Part shown: one piece after another, positions 8,102-21,450 of the stretch
Numbering within the stretch: position 1 is the stretch's first letter
Layout: each line of letters begins with the position of its first letter
From: Streptomyces achromogenes
GTDB lineage: Bacteria > Actinomycetota > Actinomycetes > Streptomycetales > Streptomycetaceae
Reading direction: 5' to 3'
Length of the DNA: 64,000 nucleotides
Assembly: GCF_030816715.1 (NCBI RefSeq)
Contig: NZ_JAUSYH010000001.1
Coordinates: 2,108,001-2,172,000, forward strand
Notes under the pieces: generated by a model
The model's input: only the letters and a program-made list of their open reading frames with translations
Databases searched by the model: none
What the model was told of the DNA's origin: nothing
Program-made: the position numbers and the translations under genes

Positions 8102-10171
8102 TCAGTCCTCGTCGCGGTCGTCCCCTCGGTCCGCCTTCTCCGCGGCCCCATCCGTGCCCGCGTCATCGGCCTCGGCCTCGGCCTCGTCCGCCTCGACGAC
8201 CACCTCGTCGGTGTCGCCCTCGCCCTCGCTCTCGTCGAGAGCGTCGACAAAGTCCACCCCGTCCAGCTCGGCGAGCCGGTCGGAGGCGTCGGTGCTGCCG
8301 TCCCGGTCCGCTTCCACGGCCTTGGCGAACCACTCGCGCGCCTCGCCCTCACGCCCTGCGGCGAGCAGCGCGTCGGCGTACGCGTACCGCAGCCGCGCGG
8401 TCCACGGCTGGACGGCACTGGAGGCCAGCTCGGGGCTCTGCAGCGTCACGATGGCCGCGTCCAACTGCCCCATGTCACGGCGGGCTCCGGCCGCGACGAG
8501 CCGCATCTCCACCTGTCCGGCCTTGTCGAGCTTGTGCACCTCGGGAGCACCGGCCATGTCCAGGGCCTTCTCCGGCCTTCCGAGCCCACGCTCGCAGTCG
8601 GCCATGACCGGCCACAGCTCCGCGCTGCCGGTCATCCGCCGTGCGGCCCGGAACTCGGCGAGCGCCTCGCTGTACTTCTGGTTGGCGTACGCGGCGAACC
8701 CGCCCGCCTCCCGTACGGCGGCGACCCGCGACGCCAGGCGCAAGGCGATCTTGGAGTACGCGTAGGCCCGCTCGGGGTCCTCGTCGATCAGCCGCGCGAC
8801 CATCACCAGGTTCTTCGCGACGTCTTCGGCAAGTGTCTTGGGCAGGCTCAGCAGCTCCTGCCGCACGTCCTTGTCGATCTCCTCACCGGTGACGTCCTCC
8901 GGAATCGGCAGCCGCTTGATCGGCTCCCGGTCCCGGTCCCGGTCGTCACGGAAACGGCTTCCGCCGCCCTGCCGGTCGTCCCGGCCGCGGAAACCGCCAC
9001 CCGGCCGCCCACCGCGGTCGTCTCGACGGGGACCCCGGTCGTCCCGCCCACGGAACCCACCGCGCTCCCCACCACGGTCGTCCCGCCGCTCGTCCCGCCG
9101 GAACGCCGGACGGTCGCCACGGTCATCCCGACGGTCATCGCGGCGGTCGTCGCGCCGGAACGCCGGACGGTCGCCGCGATCGTCACGCCGGTCATCGCGG
9201 CGGTCGTCCCGACGGAACGCCGGGCGGTCCCCGCGATCGTCCCGCCGGTCGTCCCGCCGGTCGTCCCGCCGGAACGCCGGACGGTCACCACGGTCATCCC
9301 GACGCTCGTCGCGGCGGTCGTCCCGACGGAAGGCGGGACGGTCAGCACGGTCGTCGCGGCGGAACGCGGGTCGGTCGCCGCCGCGGTCGTCGCGACGCGG
9401 GGCCGGCCGGTCACCACGGTCGTCCCGGCGGAACGCCGGACGGTCACCACGGTCGTCCCGACGCGGCCCCCGGTCGCCTTCACGCCGGTCGTCCCGACGG
9501 CCGAAACCGCCGCCACCGCGGTTGTCGTCGCGACGGAAGCCCCCACCGCTGTCGTCCCGGCGACCGAATCCGCCGCCACCGCGGTTGTCGTCCCGGCGGA
9601 AGCCACCACGGTTGTCGTCCCGCCGATCGTTGTCACGGCGGAAGCCGCCACGGTCACGATCGCCCTCGCGGGGGCTGTCTCGACGGTCGTCGCGGCGGAA
9701 CGCGGGTCGGTCGCCGCCGCGGTCGTCGCGAAGCGGGGCCGGCCGGTCACCGCGGTCGTCGCGGCGGAACGCGGGTCGGTCGCCGCCGCGGTCGTCGCGA
9801 CGCGGGGCCGGCCGGTCACCGCGGTCGTCCCGGCGGAACGCCGGACGGTCTCCACGGTCGTCCCGACGCGGCCCCCGGTCGCCTTCACGCCGGTCGTCCC
9901 GACGGCCGAAACCGCCGCCACCGCGGTTGTCGTCGCGACGGAAGCCACCACGGTTGTCGTCACGGCGGTCGTCGTCACGGCGGAAACCGCCACGCTCGCC
10001 GCGGCCGGCGGAACTCCGGTCGTCGCGACGGCCGTTGCCCCCACGGTCGTTGTCACGACGGTCGTCGTCGCGGCGGAAACCGCCACGCTCACCACGGTTG
10101 GCGCCGCGGTCCCCACTGTCCCGTCGCCGCTGGTCGCGCTCCGGTCGGTCGTCGGGAGAGTTGGTGGACAT
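8102..10171 (-). CDS. Arg/Asp/Gly repeat protein with TPR-like C-terminal domain
   Basis: A 689-residue protein in three parts. Residues 1 to about 412 are a low-complexity polyampholyte built from variants of FRRDDRGDRPA, GGFRRDDNRGG and RRDDR, with four copies of a 19-residue unit. Residues from about 413 (IKRLPIPEDVTGEEIDKDVRQ) to 620 form a helical, TPR-like globular domain rich in A-x-A-Y motifs. The last 47 residues are strongly acidic (DESEGEGDTDE..., AEAEADDAG). The ATG at 10171 (MSTNSPDDRP) is chosen because upstream codons fall in the rrn terminator. Homologues with a shorter repeat domain occur in Streptomyces as TPR proteins of unknown function. RGG/RD-rich regions often bind RNA or phase-separate; whether this one does is inference. 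Confidence 0.88.
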   Translation of the reverse strand: MSTNSPDDRPERDQRRRDSGDRGANRGERGGFRRDDDRRDNDRGGNGRRDDRSSAGRGERGGFRRDDDRRDDNRGGFRRDDNRGGGGFGRRDDRREGDRGPRRDDRGDRPAFRRDDRGDRPAPRRDDRGGDRPAFRRDDRGDRPAPLRDDRGGDRPAFRRDDRRDSPREGDRDRGGFRRDNDRRDDNRGGFRRDDNRGGGGFGRRDDSGGGFRRDDNRGGGGFGRRDDRREGDRGPRRDDRGDRPAFRRDDRGDRPAPRRDDRGGDRPAFRRDDRADRPAFRRDDRRDERRDDRGDRPAFRRDDRRDDRRDDRGDRPAFRRDDRRDDRRDDRGDRPAFRRDDRRDDRRDDRGDRPAFRRDERRDDRGGERGGFRGRDDRGPRRDDRGGRPGGGFRGRDDRQGGGSRFRDDRDRDREPIKRLPIPEDVTGEEIDKDVRQELLSLPKTLAEDVAKNLVMVARLIDEDPERAYAYSKIALRLASRVAAVREAGGFAAYANQKYSEALAEFRAARRMTGSAELWPVMADCERGLGRPEKALDMAGAPEVHKLDKAGQVEMRLVAAGARRDMGQLDAAIVTLQSPELASSAVQPWTARLRYAYADALLAAGREGEAREWFAKAVEADRDGSTDASDRLAELDGVDFVDALDESEGEGDTDEVVVEADEAEAEADDAGTDGAAEKADRGDDRDED
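8940..10130. repeat. Degenerate RDD-encoding tandem repeats
   Basis: The 5' part of the RD-repeat gene is made of short repeats dominated by cggtcgtcccg, cggaacgccgga and similar words. Between about 9090 and 9320 a 57-bp unit (19 codons, core GDRPAFRRDDRRDD) is repeated four times in tandem. The repeats keep frame and explain long open frames on all other frames here. Confidence 0.92.
9447..9946. repeat. 95-bp exact direct duplication, 405 bp apart
   Basis: Positions 9447-9541 and 9852-9946 are identical and in the same orientation. The 405-bp offset equals 135 codons, so a segment of the repeat domain was duplicated in frame. It points to recent unequal exchange. Confidence 0.88.
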
Positions 10172-10205
10172 CGGTGACTCCTGTCTTCGGTACCGCAAAC
10201 ATTGT

Positions 10206-10255
10206 AAAAACAAAAGGACCCCTGGTCCCAGCTGAACGCTGGGACCAGGGGTCCT
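10206..10255 (-). terminator. rrn operon terminator
   Basis: A perfect 18-bp stem (10215-10232 with 10238-10255, 5-base loop) follows the 5S gene on the minus strand and is trailed by TTTTGTTTTT. This is a classic intrinsic terminator. It insulates the RD-repeat gene, which starts only 35 bp further on, from rRNA transcription. Confidence 0.95.
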
Positions 10256-10265
10256 TCCAAAGATT

Positions 10266-10384
10266 GTTCGGCGGTGTCCTACTCTCCCACAGGGTCCCCC
10301 CTGCAGTACCATCGGCGCTGTAAGGCTTAGCTTCCGGGTTCGGAATGTAACCGGGCGTTTCCCTCACGCTATGACCACCGAAAC
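10266..10384 (-). rRNA. rrf: 5S ribosomal RNA
   Basis: About 119 nt. The minus-strand transcript begins GTTTCGGTGGTCATAGCG and ends in CGCCGAAC, forming the terminal helix, with the internal CCGAACCCGGAAGCTAAG segment typical of actinobacterial 5S rRNA. Last gene of the rrn operon, about 100 nt after the 23S gene. Confidence 0.97.
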
Positions 10385-10463
10385 CCTAATGGTTTCGAGC
10401 GAACAAGCACACTTTTCACTTGTTTCGAGCTCTTACCGGCAACAGTCGTTGCCTCAGAACTAA

Positions 10464-10480
10464 CACAGTGGACGCGAGCA
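10464..10480. repeat. Left arm of 23S rRNA processing stem
   Basis: The 17 bases here are the exact reverse complement of 13611-13627 on the other side of the 23S gene. In the precursor RNA they pair to bring the 23S ends together, the expected RNase III-type processing stem. Confidence 0.85.
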
Positions 10481-10486
10481 ACTGAG

Positions 10487-15444
<4,958 letters not shown>

Positions 15445-15890
15445 ATGTTTTCCCGTGATCGGGATCGCACACACGAGAGCGGAACGTCGAGCGGAATAAG
15501 CTCGGCGTTCACAACGTCCTCGCTGTGTTTGTTTCAAAGGAACCTCATCCTCGGCTATCACTGCCGGGGACGGGGTATCAACATATCTGGCGTTGATTTT
15601 TGGCACGCTGTTGAGTTCTCAAGGAACGGACGCTTCCTTCGTACTCACCCTCTCGGGCTTTCCTCCGGGCAGTTTCCCTTCGGTCTTGCGTTTCCGACTC
15701 TATCAGACCGTTTCCCGATCCGATTCCCTGTCGGCTGGATATGCTTCAAGGCTTTGGGCTTTCGCCCTGCGGCCTTTCGACATTCACTACGCTAGCCGAT
15801 TCCCCCCGCAACTCATAATCGAGTTCCACAGGGTTCGAATTCAGGCATGCAGGCATGCCGAAATCGCTCCCGCTGAGGGATGTTGTAGGT
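15445..15890 (-). promoter_or_regulatory. rrn operon leader and promoter region
   Basis: The 531 bp between 16S and the glycosylase gene hold no protein gene. On the minus strand the part nearest 16S contains a boxA-like antitermination element (TTGAGAACTCAACAG, about 15607-15621), matched by a similar one in the spacer. Further upstream are promoter-like sequences, for example the -10-like ATAGAGT near 15700 and TAGCGT near 15795. Streptomyces rrn operons have several tandem promoters; which of these are used cannot be read from the sequence. Confidence 0.6.
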
Positions 15891-15975
15891 AGTGGGTTGG
15901 CCGCTTCCGGCTGCAGGCGATCGCCGTACCCGGTTCAAGCGGCTCGGGCCACGTTACGCGCCGGCCAACAGCGAG

Positions 15976-16617
15976 TCAACTCGGGCGACGCCTTGGGGCA
16001 TGGGCCCTGTAAGGGCTCACCGTCGGGTCGTCAGCTACCCAGTAACGCCAGGGGTGTACGGCTCCGTCGCCGGAGACTCCCGTGCGTGGACCGCTGCGTA
16101 CCTGGTCGGAGGGGACGGGGGCGCCGGCCAGGATGCGTAGAGGGGTGTCCCCGGAGGCACAGGCGTCCGTCCCGTCGAGCGTTCGGTCCACGCCCAGGGC
16201 AGTGGCCAGGCGGGCAGGGCCTTTGGCCAGTTCCTTGTCATTTCGGGCCGAGAGTCGACGTTTGCGTGCCGCTTCGGCTCCCTCGACGATCTCCCCGGCG
16301 CGGAGCAGGACGGCACTCGCCCTGCCCTCCGGGCCGCAGACGAGGTTCATGCAGTGCCACATGCCGTAGGTGAAGTAGACGTACACGTGGCCGGGTGGGC
16401 CGAACATCACGCTGTTGCGGGGCGTGGGGCCGCGATAGGCGTGGGAGCCGGGGTCGTTCGGGCCGTCGTAGGCCTCGACCTCCGTGAGACGCAGGGTGAT
16501 CGGACCGTCGGGGGTCGTGCGGACCAGGAGCCGGCCGAGGAGATCGGGCGCCACCTCCAGGACGGGGCGGCCGAAGAAGGTCCTGGGCAGGGGCGTACGG
16601 TCGGGGGTCGCGATCAT
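15976..16617 (-). CDS. 3-methyladenine DNA glycosylase (AAG/MPG family)
   Basis: A 213-residue base-excision repair enzyme that removes alkylated purines from DNA. Family landmarks are [22 protein letters not shown] at the N-terminus, the catalytic-site segment [25 protein letters not shown], the DNA-intercalating and binding loop [18 protein letters not shown], and the terminal [16 protein letters not shown]. Length fits the family. The ATG at 16617 is used; the divergent spo0M gene starts 155 bp away. Its 3' end lies upstream of the rrn promoters on the same strand, so read-through could reach the rrn region. Confidence 0.93.
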   Translation of the reverse strand: MIATPDRTPLPRTFFGRPVLEVAPDLLGRLLVRTTPDGPITLRLTEVEAYDGPNDPGSHAYRGPTPRNSVMFGPPGHVYVYFTYGMWHCMNLVCGPEGRASAVLLRAGEIVEGAEAARKRRLSARNDKELAKGPARLATALGVDRTLDGTDACASGDTPLRILAGAPVPSDQVRSGPRTGVSGDGAVHPWRYWVADDPTVSPYRAHAPRRRPS

Positions 16618-16772
16618 GCCCTCCGAGCGTAGTGCAGACCGGTGGGTGCGTCGGGGTGGTCAGCGGGCACTCGGCTTGCCAGGGTGAGGAACGCGGAACC
16701 GGCCTCGTCCGGATCGCGTTTGTAGGGATCGAGGGATCCCGTCCGCAGAAGGTCGTAGGTAGAGGGAGAGTC

Positions 16773-17555
16773 ATGGCGTTCAAGAAGCTGCTCGCGAGTC
16801 TGGGGGCCGGCGGGGCTTCGGTCGAGACCGTGCTGACCGAGGTCAACGTCGTTCCGGGCGGTGTGGTCCAGGGCGAGGTGCGGATTCAGGGCGGATCCGT
16901 CAACCAGGAGATCGAGGGACTGTCCGTCGGGCTCCAGGCCAAGGTCGAGGTCGAGAGCGGGGACCAGGAGTACAAGCAGGACATCGAGTTCACCAAGCAG
17001 CGGCTCGGCGGCGCGTTCGAGCTCCAGGCCGGCGCGGTGCACGCGGTGCCGTTCGGGCTGGAGATCCCGTGGGAGACGCCGATCACGATGATCGACGGGC
17101 AGGCGCTGCGCGGGATGAACATCGGTGTGACGACCGAGCTGGCGATCGCCCGGGCCGTGGACTCCGGTGACCTGGACCCGGTCAACGTGCACCCGCTGCC
17201 GGCGCAGAAGGCCATCCTGGACGCCTTCGTCCAGCTGGGCTTCCGGTTCAAGAACGCGGACATGGAGCGCGGGCACATCCGGGGCACCCGGCAGAAGCTG
17301 CCGTTCTACCAGGAGATCGAGTTCTTCCCGCCGTCGCAGTACCGGGGGCTGAACCAGGTCGAGCTGAGCTTCGTGGCCGACGAGCACACGATGGACGTCG
17401 TGCTGGAGATGGACAAGAAGCCCGGGCTGTTCAGCGAGGGCAGCGACACCTTCCGCTCCTTCCAGGTGGGTCTGCAGGATTACCACGGGACGGACTGGGC
17501 CGGGTACCTCAACCAGTGGCTGTCCGAGGTCGGCAGCAGGCGCAACTGGTTCTAG
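16773..17555 (+). CDS. Spo0M family sporulation-control protein
   Basis: A 260-residue arrestin-fold protein of the SpoOM family. It begins MAFKKLLASLGAGGASVETVL and continues with the two beta-sandwich halves (VQGEVRIQGGSVNQEIEGLSVGLQAKV and the RFKNADMERGHIRGTRQKLPFYQEIEFFPP segment). In Bacillus, Spo0M affects sporulation through cytoskeletal partners; in Streptomyces its role is not established to my knowledge. The ATG at 16773 follows the purine-rich ribosome site agagggagag. It is 42 bp from the next gene, so the two may be cotranscribed. Confidence 0.9.
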   Translation: MAFKKLLASLGAGGASVETVLTEVNVVPGGVVQGEVRIQGGSVNQEIEGLSVGLQAKVEVESGDQEYKQDIEFTKQRLGGAFELQAGAVHAVPFGLEIPWETPITMIDGQALRGMNIGVTTELAIARAVDSGDLDPVNVHPLPAQKAILDAFVQLGFRFKNADMERGHIRGTRQKLPFYQEIEFFPPSQYRGLNQVELSFVADEHTMDVVLEMDKKPGLFSEGSDTFRSFQVGLQDYHGTDWAGYLNQWLSEVGSRRNWF

Positions 17556-17597
17556 GCTCGGAACCACAGACTCCAGAACCGTTCAGGAGGTACCGAG

Positions 17598-18137
17598 GTG
17601 ACCGAGCTCAAGAGGCGGCCGCTCCCCCATGACTTCCATCCTCCCGTGCCGTCGTTCACGGTGACGAGCGAGGACGTCGAGGAGGGAGCCACGCTCAAGG
17701 CCGACCAGGTCCAGGCCAAGGGCAACACCTCGCCGCATCTGCGGTGGGAGGGTTTCCCCTCCGGGACCAAGAGCTTCGCCGTGACCTGCTTCGACCCCGA
17801 CGCCCCGACCGGCAGCGGGTTCTGGCACTGGGTCGTGTTCGACATCCCGGCCTCGGTGACCGAGCTGCCGGCGGGTGCGGGCAGCGGCACGTTCGAGGGG
17901 CTGCCGGAGAGCGCCGTACAGGTGCGCAACGACTACGGCAGCAAGGACTTCGGCGGCGCCGCCCCGCCGCCCGGGGACGGGCCGCACCGGTACGTCTTCA
18001 CGGTCTACGCGGTGGACCAGGAGAAGCTCGGTCCGGACGCGGAGGTCTCTCCCGCCGTCGTGGGCTTCAACCTTCGGTTCCACGCGCTCGCCCGCGCCCA
18101 GCTGATCGGTGAGTACGAAGATCCCACGGAGGGATGA
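17598..18137 (+). CDS. YbhB/YbcL family PEBP-like protein
   Basis: A 179-residue phosphatidylethanolamine-binding-protein homologue. Diagnostic stretches are [21 protein letters not shown] (the ligand-site DPDAP and HWV motifs) and [14 protein letters not shown]. Bacterial members are cytoplasmic and of unclear function; some inhibit proteases or kinases. The GTG start at 17598 has a good ribosome site (caggagg). A strong intrinsic terminator follows 25 bp after the stop. Confidence 0.92.
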   Translation: MTELKRRPLPHDFHPPVPSFTVTSEDVEEGATLKADQVQAKGNTSPHLRWEGFPSGTKSFAVTCFDPDAPTGSGFWHWVVFDIPASVTELPAGAGSGTFEGLPESAVQVRNDYGSKDFGGAAPPPGDGPHRYVFTVYAVDQEKLGPDAEVSPAVVGFNLRFHALARAQLIGEYEDPTEG

Positions 18138-18162
18138 TTCAGCTCATCGTTCATGGAACGTT

Positions 18163-18205
18163 TGCCCGCCCCTGGTCTTGGAAGTGATCAGGGGCGGGCA
18201 TTTTT
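18163..18205 (+). terminator. Intrinsic terminator after PEBP gene
   Basis: A perfect 12-bp stem (18163-18174 with 18189-18200, 14-base loop) followed by TTTTT, 26 bp after the stop codon of the PEBP-like gene. Confidence 0.93.
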
Positions 18206-18334
18206 GTTGCCGGGGGTCGCGGGGATCACCTCCCGTGGAGCAGCAGATATTGCGTTGTCCATCTCGGCGTGCCCGGCCAGAGTTGGTCCCAGCCTGCCAG
18301 GGGGTGGGCCGGTGCACACAGGAGGTGGGCTGGT

Positions 18335-18841
18335 ATGCGGGACACGCTGGTGCTGAACGCGAGCTTCGAGCCGCTGTCGACGGTGACGTTGAACCGAGCC
18401 GTCGTTCTGGTGCTCCAGGACAAGGCCGTCGTCGAGCAGGCCCACCCCGAACTGCGGATGCGCGGCGCCGAGGTCGACATCCCGGCGCCCCGGGTGATCA
18501 GACTGTGCAGGTACGTACGGGTGCCGTTCCGAAGACAAGCGCCGTGGTCGAGGCGCGGTGTGCTGATCAGGGACCGTCACCGGTGCGCGTACTGCGGTCG
18601 CCGGGCGACGACCGTGGACCACGTGGTGCCGCGGGCACAGGGTGGTCAGGACGCGTGGCTGAACACGGTCGCCTCGTGCGCGGAGGACAACCACCGCAAG
18701 GCGGACCGGACTCCGGAGCAGGCGCAGATGCCGTTGCTGCGGCAGCCGTTCGAGCCGACTCCGGCCGACGCCATGCTGCTGGCGCTGGGGCAGGACGACC
18801 TGGCCGCGCTGCCGGAGTGGCTGACGCTGGACGCCGCGTAG
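18335..18841 (+). CDS. HNH endonuclease
   Basis: A 168-residue protein with an HNH_5-type nuclease domain. The zinc/metal site is RDRHRCAYCGRRATTVDHVVPRAQGG followed by N-x7-C and DNHRKADRTPEQ. The N-terminal 75 residues (LVLNASFEPLSTVTLNRAVVLVL...) are the conserved helper domain seen in a large actinobacterial subgroup. These are chromosomal, broadly conserved nucleases of unknown purpose, probably in DNA repair rather than mobile elements. The ATG at 18335 is preceded by caggaggtgggc. Confidence 0.91.
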   Translation: MRDTLVLNASFEPLSTVTLNRAVVLVLQDKAVVEQAHPELRMRGAEVDIPAPRVIRLCRYVRVPFRRQAPWSRRGVLIRDRHRCAYCGRRATTVDHVVPRAQGGQDAWLNTVASCAEDNHRKADRTPEQAQMPLLRQPFEPTPADAMLLALGQDDLAALPEWLTLDAA

Positions 18842-18849
18842 CCCGCATC

Positions 18850-18902
18850 CCGATGTGGCCGGGGCCCGCCTTCCGTCGGAAGGGGGGCCCCGGCCACATC
18901 GG
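18850..18902. terminator. Bidirectional hairpin between HNH and SPFH genes
   Basis: An 18-bp perfect stem (18850-18867 with 18885-18902) whose loop holds a further ttcc/ggaa pairing. It lies between two convergent genes. There is no run of T, which is common for Streptomyces terminators. Confidence 0.8.
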
Positions 18903-18912
18903 TGGTCAGTGG

Positions 18913-19872
18913 TCAGTCGAGGGACGGCTTCTCACGGCGCTCGTTGCCGCCGCCGTTGTTGCCGTTGTTGCCGTTGCCGTTGCCGGAGTTGCCGCCGAAC
19001 GGGCCGAAGTTGCCCATGGCGCCGGACAGTCCCTTCAGGGCGTCGCCGATCTCGCTGGGCACGATCCACAGCTTGTTGGCGTCGCCTTCGGCGATCTTCG
19101 GGAGCATCTGGAGGTACTGGTAGGAGAGCAGCTTCTGGTCCGGGTCGCCCGCGTGGATGGCCTCGAAGACGGTGCGCACGGCCTGGGCCTCGCCCTCGGC
19201 GCGCAGGGCGGCGGCCTTGGCCTCGCCCTCGGCCCGCAGGATCTGCGACTGCTTCTCACCCTCGGCGGTGAGGATCGCGGCCTGGCGGGTGCCTTCGGCG
19301 GTGAGGATCGCGGCGCGCTTGTCGCGGTCGGCGCGCATCTGCTTCTCCATCGAGTCCTGGATGGAGGTCGGGGGCTCGATGGCCTTGAGTTCCACGCGGT
19401 TGACGCGGATGCCCCACTTGCCGGTCGCCTCGTCGAGGACGCCGCGCAGGGCCGCGTTGATCTCCTCGCGGGAGGTCAGGGTCCGCTCGAGGTCCATGCC
19501 GCCGATGATGTTGCGGAGCGTGGTGACGGTGAGCTGCTCGATCGCCTGGATGTAGCTGGCGACCTCGTAGGTCGCCGCCCGGGCGTCGGTCACCTGGTAG
19601 TAGATGACGGTGTCGATGTTCACGACCAGGTTGTCCTGGGTGATCACCGGCTGCGGCGGGAACGGCACGACCTGTTCGCGCAGGTCGATGCGGTTGCGGA
19701 TGGTGTCGATGAACGGGACGACGATGTTGAGGCCCGCGTTGAGTGTCCTCGTGTAGCGGCCGAACCGCTCCACGATGGCGGCACTCGCCTGCGGGATGAC
19801 CTGGATCGTCTTGATCAGGGCGATGAAGACCAACACCACCAGAATGACCAGGACGATGATGACCGGTTCCAT
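18913..19872 (-). CDS. SPFH/band-7 domain membrane protein (QmcA-like)
   Basis: A 319-residue stomatin/prohibitin-type protein. Residues 1-22 are one membrane segment (VIIVLVILVVLVFIALIK), followed by the SPFH domain (VIPQASAAIVERFGRYTRTLNAGLNIVVPF to about residue 180) and an Ala/Glu-rich coiled coil with AEGEAKAAALRAEGEAQAVR repeats. The tail is Gly/Asn-rich (GGNSGNGNGNNGNN) and probably disordered. Such proteins form large oligomeric membrane platforms, often with an NfeD partner, which here is the next gene upstream on the same strand, 142 bp away. Confidence 0.94.
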   Translation of the reverse strand: MEPVIIVLVILVVLVFIALIKTIQVIPQASAAIVERFGRYTRTLNAGLNIVVPFIDTIRNRIDLREQVVPFPPQPVITQDNLVVNIDTVIYYQVTDARAATYEVASYIQAIEQLTVTTLRNIIGGMDLERTLTSREEINAALRGVLDEATGKWGIRVNRVELKAIEPPTSIQDSMEKQMRADRDKRAAILTAEGTRQAAILTAEGEKQSQILRAEGEAKAAALRAEGEAQAVRTVFEAIHAGDPDQKLLSYQYLQMLPKIAEGDANKLWIVPSEIGDALKGLSGAMGNFGPFGGNSGNGNGNNGNNGGGNERREKPSLD

Positions 19873-20014
19873 CGCGGCTCCCCGTACCTTTCTCCGCCTC
19901 GGCGCTTTCGGAAGATCTTATGTCTGTTGAAGATCTTGCTGGTCGAGTCTGACAGACCGTCGTGCGGCTCGCGAGGTGTTCGGTTCACTTACGTCGTACG
20001 GGAGTTGTGCAAGG

Positions 20015-20446
20015 TCAGATGACGATCGCCGTGGCTCCCTCGATGTCCACGACGTCGACCTCCTGCCCCACGTCGTAGGCGCGTTCGGTGTCCAGCGCGC
20101 GGGCGGACCAGATCTCCCCGGCGAGCTTGATACGGCCACCCGAGCCGTCGACGCGTTCCAGCACGACGGCGTGCTTGCCCTTCAGGGCGTCGACGCCGGT
20201 GGCGAGTTGGGGACGCTGCCGGTCGTGCCGCATCGCGATGGGCCGTACGACGGCGATGAGGGCGACGGAGACGACGATGAAGACGAGTACCTGTGCCACG
20301 GCGCCGAGACCGAGGCCCGCGGCGATCGCGGCGGCCACGGCGCCGACCGCGAGCATGCCGAACTCGGGCATCGCGGTCACCACGAGCGGGATGCCCAGTG
20401 CTGCCGCGCCGACGAGCCACCACACCCACGCGTCGATGTCGTTCAC
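20015..20446 (-). CDS. NfeD family membrane protein
   Basis: A 143-residue protein with three or four membrane segments in the first 70 residues and a C-terminal OB-fold (about 80-143, LKGKHAVVLERVDGSGGRIKLAGEIWSARA...EVDVVDIEGATAIV). This short NfeD type lacks the N-terminal ClpP-like protease domain. NfeD and SPFH proteins are usually encoded together and are thought to scaffold membrane microdomains; that arrangement is seen here. It starts with GTG at 20446. Confidence 0.92.
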   Translation of the reverse strand: MNDIDAWVWWLVGAAALGIPLVVTAMPEFGMLAVGAVAAAIAAGLGLGAVAQVLVFIVVSVALIAVVRPIAMRHDRQRPQLATGVDALKGKHAVVLERVDGSGGRIKLAGEIWSARALDTERAYDVGQEVDVVDIEGATAIVI

Positions 20447-20499
20447 ACGGCCATGGTAGGGCCGTACGTCCCGCCGGGGACAGGGCGCGAAGGGGGCGG

Positions 20500-21297
20500 T
20501 CAGGACAGCGGAAGGCCCTGCGCCGTCCAGCGGTCGCCGACCTGTTCCACGACGAGCGGGAGGCCGAAGCAGAGGGAGAGGTTGCGGGAGGTGAGCTCGA
20601 GCTCGACGGGGCCCGCGGCGAGGACCTTGCCCTGGCGGATCATGAGGACGTGCGTGAAGCCGGGGGCGATCTCCTCGACGTGGTGCGTCACCATGATCAT
20701 CGAGGGGGCGATGGGGTCGCGCGCGAGGCGGCCGAGGCGGCGTACGAGGTCCTCGCGGCCCCCGAGGTCGAGGCCGGCGGCCGGCTCGTCGAGGAGCAGC
20801 AGTTCGGGGTCGGTCATCAGGGCGCGGGCGATGAGGGTGCGCTTGCGCTCGCCCTCGGAGAGGGTGCCGAACTTCCGGTCGAGGTAGTCGCTCATGCCGA
20901 GGCGGTCGAGGAAGGCGCGGGCGCGCTGCTCGTCGACGTCCTCGTACTCCTCCTGCCAGCCGGCCGTCATGCCGTAGGCGGCGGTCAGGACGGTCTGCAG
21001 GACGGTCTGCCGCTTGGGGAGCTTGTCGGCGAGGGCGATGCCGGCCATGCCGACGCGCGGGCGCAGTTCGAAGACGTCGGTGCCGGGCTTGCCGAGGGGC
21101 TCACCGAGGACGGTGACGTCGCCGGAGCTCGGGAAGAGGTAGGTGGAGGCGATGTTCAGGAGGGTCGTCTTGCCGGCTCCGTTCGGGCCGAGGATGACCC
21201 AGCGCTCGCCCTCCTTGACCGACCAGGAGACCTGGTCCACCAGAGCCCGGCCCTCACGGACCACGGATACGTCCTGAAGCTCCAGAACATCGCTCAT
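20500..21297 (-). CDS. ABC transporter ATP-binding protein
   Basis: A 265-residue stand-alone ABC ATPase: Walker A LGPNGAGKTTLL (about residue 38), signature LSEGERKRTLIARAL, Walker B ELLLLDEPAAGLDLGG and the switch histidine in VTHHVEEI. The HHVEEI and PGFTHVLMIRQGKV segments place it near the ModF/YlmA-type group, which has no dedicated permease. No membrane partner is encoded next to it. Possible roles include translation or ion homeostasis; none can be assigned from the sequence. ATG at 21297. Confidence 0.9.
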   Translation of the reverse strand: MSDVLELQDVSVVREGRALVDQVSWSVKEGERWVILGPNGAGKTTLLNIASTYLFPSSGDVTVLGEPLGKPGTDVFELRPRVGMAGIALADKLPKRQTVLQTVLTAAYGMTAGWQEEYEDVDEQRARAFLDRLGMSDYLDRKFGTLSEGERKRTLIARALMTDPELLLLDEPAAGLDLGGREDLVRRLGRLARDPIAPSMIMVTHHVEEIAPGFTHVLMIRQGKVLAAGPVELELTSRNLSLCFGLPLVVEQVGDRWTAQGLPLS

Positions 21298-21450
21298 GAG
21301 CGCGTTGTCTCCCCTTGCTGTGTGGCCGGTCGTCTGTCGCGGGCGCCGGTGGCTCGGACCGCCGCGCGTGGGTGGGCGCGGCCCCTTCGGGAAAATCTAC
21401 GCCACCGGTCGGGCGGCCCGTTCCATCGGTCCGGTCCTTAGGGTGGGGGG

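Noticed and set aside
8940..10130. CRISPR-like appearance of repeated short sequences
   Set aside because: The units are in-frame, degenerate, codon-sized multiples (12, 19 or 57 bp periods) with no unique spacers, and no cas genes are present.
8534..10260. Long frames opposite and in other frames of the RD-repeat gene (PVVPPTE- and SRRSS-type repeats)
   Set aside because: The periodic repeats remove stops in all frames. Only the minus-strand frame continues into a globular domain and an acidic tail, with a proper start.
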